Origin: Candidatus Aminicenantes bacterium UBA2190
Lineage (GTDB): Bacteria > Acidobacteriota > Aminicenantia > UBA2199
Direction: 5' to 3'
Length of the DNA: 9,178 nucleotides
NCBI GenBank assembly: GCA_002335385.1
Contig: DCVK01000053.1
Span: 1 to 9,178, forward strand
The notes under the pieces are model-generated. The model did no database searches. It was not told the DNA's origin and was given only the letters and a program-made list of their open reading frames with translations. Numbering within the stretch: position 1 is the first letter of the stretch; the number at the start of each line of letters is the position of its first letter. Below are positions 5,430 through 9,178 of this stretch, piece by piece. The position numbers were made by a program, and so were the translations under genes.

Positions 5430-6665
5430 GTGAGTAAACGCGCATCGGCAATCCTGTTCCTGCTGGCGGCCGGTTCGACGCTGCTCCCCGGCCCCGCCTT
5501 GACGGCAACGCCGGGGCAGGCCAGGCTGGAGAACATCCGCTATTATTCCTATCCCGAGTACACGCGCGTGGTCATCGACCTGAGCCGGGAGATCAGGATC
5601 TCCGAAAAAGTGCTCAGGGGCGGCGAAGGCGGCCGCCTCTTCTTCGACCTGAAGGACTGCCGTTTCGCCCTCAATTATCCCCGGGAGAGGATGAACGAGA
5701 TCCGCATCGCCGCCGGCAACCTGCAGCGCATCCGCATCGGCAAGTTCCAGACGCAGACCATCCGCGTGGTCTTCGACTTCGACCGCATCGGCAAATACAA
5801 CCGCTTCTACCTGACCTCGCCCTTCCGCATCGTCTTCGACATCTACCGCCAGGACGAGTTCGTCAGCCATGCCCGGCAGCAGGCCAGCGATGACCCGCCG
5901 CCGGCCACCGCCAAGGTCCCGGGCGAAGGCGTCCCGCCCGGCACGGCCGGCGGCGGCACGCCCTCCATCGCCCGGCAGCTGGGACTCGGCGTGCACCGCA
6001 TCGTCATCGACCCCGGCCACGGCGGCAAGGACCCGGGGACGGTCAACCGCGCCCTGGGCCTGAAGGAGAAGGACGTCACCCTGGACATCGGCAAGCGGCT
6101 GAACGCCATCCTCAACGAGCACAAGGATCTCGAGGTCATCCTCACCCGCCCGCGCGACGAGTACGTGCCCCTGGAGGAGCGGGCGGCGATCGCCAATTCC
6201 AACCACGGCGACGTCTTCATCTCCATCCACACCAACTCGGCGCCGCGCCTGAGCGCCCGCGGCGTGGAGTCGTACTACCTGAACATGACCACCGACCCCC
6301 GGGCCATGGAAGTGGCCGCCCAGGAAAACGCCATGAGCACCAAGTCCATGGCCGACATGCGCACCATCCTCGACCAGATCCTGCGCAACAGCAAGATCTC
6401 CGAATCGCGGATCTTCAGCCAGTGCCTCCAGGGCAGCATGGTGGCCAACCTCAGGAGCAAGTACGACGCCATCGAGGACCTGGGCGTGAAGAAGGCCCCC
6501 TTTTACGTGCTGCTGGGGGCGCAGATGCCGTCGGCGCTGGTCGAGGTCTCCTTTCTCAGCCATGCGGCCGAGGCCCGGCGCCTGGGCACCCCGGAGTACC
6601 GGCAGGCCGTGGCCGCCGGCCTCTACCTGGGCATCATCCACTTCATCCAGAGCCTGGGCAAATGA
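5430..6665 (+). CDS. Exported N-acetylmuramoyl-L-alanine amidase (AMIN + Amidase_3)
   Basis: A zinc amidase that cleaves the bond between N-acetylmuramic acid and L-alanine in peptidoglycan, acting in the periplasm (AmiC type, 411 residues). An N-terminal signal peptide ends about residue 26 (ALTA-TPG). The AMIN targeting domain spans about 33-141, followed by a Pro/Gly/Ala-rich linker (142-187). The Amidase_3 domain runs from about 188 to the end. Expected zinc ligands are H197 (DPGHGGKDPG), E213 (GLKEKDV) and H267 (SIHTNSA); the catalytic glutamate is E372 (LVEVSFLS). The GTG at 5430 is the first start after an in-frame TAA at 5418 and is needed for the signal peptide, but it has no Shine-Dalgarno sequence, unlike the two neighbours with AAGGAGG. 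The htrA gene follows after 64 bp. In AmiC-type enzymes the AMIN domain directs the protein to the septum; that role is inferred here. Confidence 0.93.
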   Translation: MSKRASAILFLLAAGSTLLPGPALTATPGQARLENIRYYSYPEYTRVVIDLSREIRISEKVLRGGEGGRLFFDLKDCRFALNYPRERMNEIRIAAGNLQRIRIGKFQTQTIRVVFDFDRIGKYNRFYLTSPFRIVFDIYRQDEFVSHARQQASDDPPPATAKVPGEGVPPGTAGGGTPSIARQLGLGVHRIVIDPGHGGKDPGTVNRALGLKEKDVTLDIGKRLNAILNEHKDLEVILTRPRDEYVPLEERAAIANSNHGDVFISIHTNSAPRLSARGVESYYLNMTTDPRAMEVAAQENAMSTKSMADMRTILDQILRNSKISESRIFSQCLQGSMVANLRSKYDAIEDLGVKKAPFYVLLGAQMPSALVEVSFLSHAAEARRLGTPEYRQAVAAGLYLGIIHFIQSLGK

Positions 6666-6729
6666 TGCAACTTAATCCCTGCTTCATGCGTCTTGAAAAT
6701 AAAACCCGAGGAAAAACAAGGAGGAACCC

Positions 6730-8163
6730 ATGAAAAAGATAGGCTTGATCGCCGGCGCCAGCTTCCTGGCCGGGGCGGTCTTTTTCGCCCTGAGCTTCGG
6801 CTTCCTGCAGAAGGGCATCCATAACGAGCCGATCATCGCCCCCGAGGTCGCCCACGCCGAGTCCGTGGCCGTGTCTTCACCCGCCCCTGCCAGCTTCGTC
6901 ACCATCGTGCGCAAGGTCAAGCCGGCGGTGGTCAAGGTGGTCTCGGAAGCGGTCGTGGAGCGGCGCTCCATGTTCGGCGACGACTTCTTCGACCAGTTCT
7001 TCAACGTGCCGCGGCGCCAGGAACGGCGCTCCGGCGCCGGCTCGGGCTTTTTCATCTCCGCCGACGGCTACATCCTGACCAACAACCACGTGGTCCAGGA
7101 AGCCGTCAAGGTCAAGATCTTCGACATCGACCGCAAGGAATACACGGCCAAGATCATCGGCACCGACCCCAAGACCGACCTGGCCCTGCTCAAGGTCAGC
7201 GCCGAAGGCGTCCCCTTCATTCCCCTGGGCGACTCCAACAGCGTCGAGGTGGGCGAGTGGGTGCTGGCCATCGGCAACCCCTTCAACCAGGACCTGACGG
7301 TCACCTCGGGGATCATCTCGGCCAAGGGGCGCCAGCTGGGCCTGGCCCAGTACGAGGATTTCCTGCAGACCGACGCCGCCATCAACATGGGCAATTCGGG
7401 CGGTCCGCTGATCAACATGAAGGGCGAGGCCATCGGCATCAACTCCACCATCCTCACCCCCAGCCAGGGGAGCATCGGCATCGGCTTCGCCATCCCCACC
7501 AACATGGCCAGGAAGGTGGTGGCCGACCTGAAGACCAAGGGCAAGGTGGTGCGCGGCTGGTTCGGCATCACCATCGGCGACATCAGCGAGAGCGATGCCA
7601 AGGATCTCGACCTGCCGAGCGGCGGCGTCCTGGTCAACGGGGTGGAGGACGATTCTCCGGCCCAGAAGGCGGGGCTCAAGCGCTACGACCTGATCGTGGC
7701 CGTCAACGGCCGCAAGGTCAATTCGGCGGCCGACCTGCAGATGGAGATCGCCAATTCGGCGCCCGGGGACGAGATGACCGTCACCATCCACCGCGGCAAG
7801 GAGAAGCTGGCGCTCAAGATCAAGGTGAGCGAGGCCCCCGGCGCCGCCCGCGAGCAGGCCGCCGAGGAGAGCAAGAGCCTGAACCTGGGCATGACCCTGA
7901 TCAAGAACACCCCGGCGCTGGCGCGGGAATACGAACTGAAGACCGCGAAGGGGCTGGTGGTTGAGAACGTGGAGCGGGGCGGGACGGCGGCCCGCAACGG
8001 CATCCGCCCCGGCGATGTCATCCTGGCCGTCAACCGCACCGAGGTGAACGGCATGGAGGAGTTCAAACGGCTGCTGGCCAACCGCCGCCCCGGATCGATC
8101 GTGCTGCTGCTGATCAACCGCGACGGCGACGAGGGATACCGGCGTTTCGCCCTGCCCGAGTGA
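6730..8163 (+). CDS. HtrA/Deg-family periplasmic serine protease, two PDZ domains
   Basis: Degrades or refolds damaged envelope proteins. The protein has 477 residues, the usual DegP/DegQ size. Residues 4-26 form a hydrophobic export segment; AHA-E (43/44) resembles a signal-peptidase site, but its distance from the hydrophobic core leaves a membrane anchor possible. The trypsin-like domain has catalytic triad H120 (NNHVV), D150 (TDLALL) and S223 (GNSGGPL). A short FFDQFF-type loop precedes it (about 84-92). PDZ1 spans about 275-367 and PDZ2 about 385-473. The start is supported by AAGGAGGA at 6718-6725, close to the ATG. It lies 64 bp after the amidase with no clear promoter between, so co-transcription is likely. 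Its stop overlaps the next gene's GTG. No key residue is missing. Confidence 0.95.
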   Translation: MKKIGLIAGASFLAGAVFFALSFGFLQKGIHNEPIIAPEVAHAESVAVSSPAPASFVTIVRKVKPAVVKVVSEAVVERRSMFGDDFFDQFFNVPRRQERRSGAGSGFFISADGYILTNNHVVQEAVKVKIFDIDRKEYTAKIIGTDPKTDLALLKVSAEGVPFIPLGDSNSVEVGEWVLAIGNPFNQDLTVTSGIISAKGRQLGLAQYEDFLQTDAAINMGNSGGPLINMKGEAIGINSTILTPSQGSIGIGFAIPTNMARKVVADLKTKGKVVRGWFGITIGDISESDAKDLDLPSGGVLVNGVEDDSPAQKAGLKRYDLIVAVNGRKVNSAADLQMEIANSAPGDEMTVTIHRGKEKLALKIKVSEAPGAAREQAAEESKSLNLGMTLIKNTPALAREYELKTAKGLVVENVERGGTAARNGIRPGDVILAVNRTEVNGMEEFKRLLANRRPGSIVLLLINRDGDEGYRRFALPE

Positions 8164-8969
8164 TTTTTTACAAGACCAGCTCCTGGGGCAACGATTTCAT
8201 CGAAATCGAGGCCGCCGGCCTGCCGAAGGGTGCCGATGTCCCCTCGCTGGCGCGGTCGATCTGCGACCGGCAGCGGGGTGTCGGCGCCGACGGCGTGGTC
8301 ATCTATCAGATGCCGGGCCGCCGGCCGCGGTTCGAGATCTTCAACCGCGACGGCGGCCGGGCCGAGCTGTCGGGCAACGGCATGGCCGGATTGGCCGCCG
8401 TGCTGCTGCATCGCCGCCTGGCCCGATCGCCCCTGATCCTGAGGACGGGCATCGGCAGCCGGCAAGTGCGGCTCCTGGAGCGCCGCGGCCCCGTCTTTCA
8501 CTTGGATGTGGAGATCGGCGAGCCCGACTTCACCGGCCGCGCCCACTTCCCTTTTCTGGAGCCGGGGCGAAGATCCTATCGCCTGGCCGGCGCGGAATTC
8601 CACCCGGTTTCCGTGGGCAATCCCCATGCCGTGGTCCTGTGCCGCAAAATGCCCGATCCCGCCCGCCTGGAGGCGCTGGGGAAAAAGCTGGAAAACCACC
8701 CCATGTTCCCCAAGCGGGTCAACGTGGAGTTCGTCGAGCGGTCCGCAACCGGCTCGTGCCGGGTGTTCTTCTACGAGCGCGGGGTGGGGCCCACCCAAGC
8801 CTCCTCGACCGGCAGCGCCGCGGTGTTCGCCGTGCTGCGCCGCCTGGGCATGGCCGGGGACCAGCTGCAGATCGAGCATGAGTCCGAGCCCATCCGCCTT
8901 GACTGGCAGGACGGCATCCATATCCGTATCGTCACCCGACTGATATGCAAGGGAAGGTACTTCGGCTGA
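8160..8969 (+). CDS. Diaminopimelate epimerase-like protein with Ser at both catalytic Cys positions
   Basis: A DapF-fold protein of 269 residues, normal length. DapF interconverts LL- and meso-diaminopimelate using two cysteines, one in each half. Retained family features: GNDF with N11, CDRxRGVGADG (about 36-46), N62 in FNRDG, GNPH (N154, H156), N188 in VNVEF, and E206-R207 in YERGVG. These correspond to substrate-binding and acid/base positions of the H. influenzae enzyme (from memory). The usual CGNG is SGNG (S71, codon 8370-8372), and the usual GETxACGTGA is GPTQASSTGS (S215; also P211 in place of Glu). The remaining cysteines are elsewhere. The GTG start overlaps the htrA TGA (GTGA) without a good ribosome-binding site, suggesting coupled re-initiation. 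It could be an epimerase or racemase with serine bases, a different enzyme on the fold, or inactive. The name dapF is withheld for this reason. Confidence 0.85.
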   Translation: MIFYKTSSWGNDFIEIEAAGLPKGADVPSLARSICDRQRGVGADGVVIYQMPGRRPRFEIFNRDGGRAELSGNGMAGLAAVLLHRRLARSPLILRTGIGSRQVRLLERRGPVFHLDVEIGEPDFTGRAHFPFLEPGRRSYRLAGAEFHPVSVGNPHAVVLCRKMPDPARLEALGKKLENHPMFPKRVNVEFVERSATGSCRVFFYERGVGPTQASSTGSAAVFAVLRRLGMAGDQLQIEHESEPIRLDWQDGIHIRIVTRLICKGRYFG

Positions 8970-8994
8970 GAGAAGCGGGATCCAGGGGGGCGTT

Positions 8995-9029
8995 ACAGAT
9001 AACAGATGACAGATGACAGAAGGCAGAAC
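8995..9029. repeat. Heptamer tandem repeat, ACAGATG-type x5
   Basis: Five consecutive 7-mers ACAGATA, ACAGATG, ACAGATG, ACAGAAG and GCAGAAC lie 26 bp after the dapF-like stop codon and 16 bp before a copy of the palindromic element. No terminator is visible between the gene and this array. Confidence 0.8.
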
Positions 9030-9045
9030 GACATGCAATAGTAAG

Positions 9046-9156
9046 AACTTAAATTCCAAATCCCAAATTCCAAAAAACAAACAAATTCCAAATTCCAATT
9101 ACCAAATCCCCTGACGGGGACTTTGACCCAAACAAAGAGAATTCCATGCAAGGAGC
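9046..9156. repeat. Half copy of the palindromic element, opposite orientation
   Basis: AACTTAAATTCCAAATC (9046-9062) matches the 17-bp terminus at 4486-4502 with one difference. Further AAATTCC units follow, then a 31-nt core (9126-9156) that is the reverse complement of 4560-4590 with one mismatch. A TCCCC-TGAC-GGGGA hairpin (9107-9120) is present only in this copy. After 9156 the sequence no longer matches the full element, so the second arm is absent or lies beyond the window. Confidence 0.85.
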
Positions 9157-9178
9157 GAGATATTGTCAAATGTTGTGT

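Noticed and set aside
7683..9098. 471-codon minus-strand ORF opposite htrA and the dapF-like gene
   Set aside because: Its first codons lie in the AAATTCC repeat and the rest is antisense to two well-supported genes; no domain is recognisable.
4486..9156. Composite transposon bounded by inverted element copies
   Set aside because: No transposase or integrase is present, the right copy is only a half element, no target-site duplication is visible, and the enclosed genes match the other genes in base composition. Common dispersed repeats explain it better.

Overview
This looks like chromosomal DNA from a Gram-negative, diderm bacterium with GC-rich genes (third codon positions are mostly G or C) and AT-richer, repeat-laden spacers. 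The AMIN-domain amidase, the two-PDZ HtrA protease and a DapF-family protein point to an envelope with periplasmic peptidoglycan. The repeat-filled spacers are reminiscent of uncultured lineages such as Aminicenantes/Acidobacteria relatives. That placement is only an impression and cannot be settled from this window.

Layout. Bases 1-55 hold the 5' part of a tRNA-Ala(GGC) on the minus strand, cut by the window edge, with a good promoter at 67-95. Bases 101-480 hold two near-identical purine/pyrimidine-skewed palindromic repeats (154 bp apart) and a third partial copy. A sigma70-type promoter (483-511) then leads into a two-gene signalling operon. Its first gene is a 1084-residue cytoplasmic sensor kinase (five PAS domains, one GAF, NarL-type HisKA_3 and ATPase). 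Its second is a NarL/LuxR-type response regulator, joined by an ATGA overlap. The roughly 1-kb spacer 4437-5429 contains heptamer tandem arrays, a 168-bp palindromic element, a strong intrinsic terminator (4897-4934) overlapping a new promoter (4932-4960), a doubtful 57-codon basic ORF, a second palindromic element and a 15-unit heptamer array.

Bases 5430-8969 form a second operon of envelope genes: an exported AMIN/Amidase_3 N-acetylmuramoyl-L-alanine amidase, an HtrA/Deg serine protease, and a diaminopimelate epimerase-like protein whose GTG start overlaps the htrA stop. The window closes with another heptamer array and a half-copy, in opposite orientation, of the 168-bp element.

How it works together: the kinase/regulator pair would sense a cytosolic cue through its PAS/GAF domains and control unknown promoters. 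The second operon combines septal or cell-wall hydrolysis, periplasmic protein quality control and a DapF-fold enzyme. The most interesting points are that the DapF-like protein keeps the substrate-binding residues but has serine at both catalytic cysteine positions, and that every long spacer is built from 7-bp-periodic arrays and strand-skewed palindromes.
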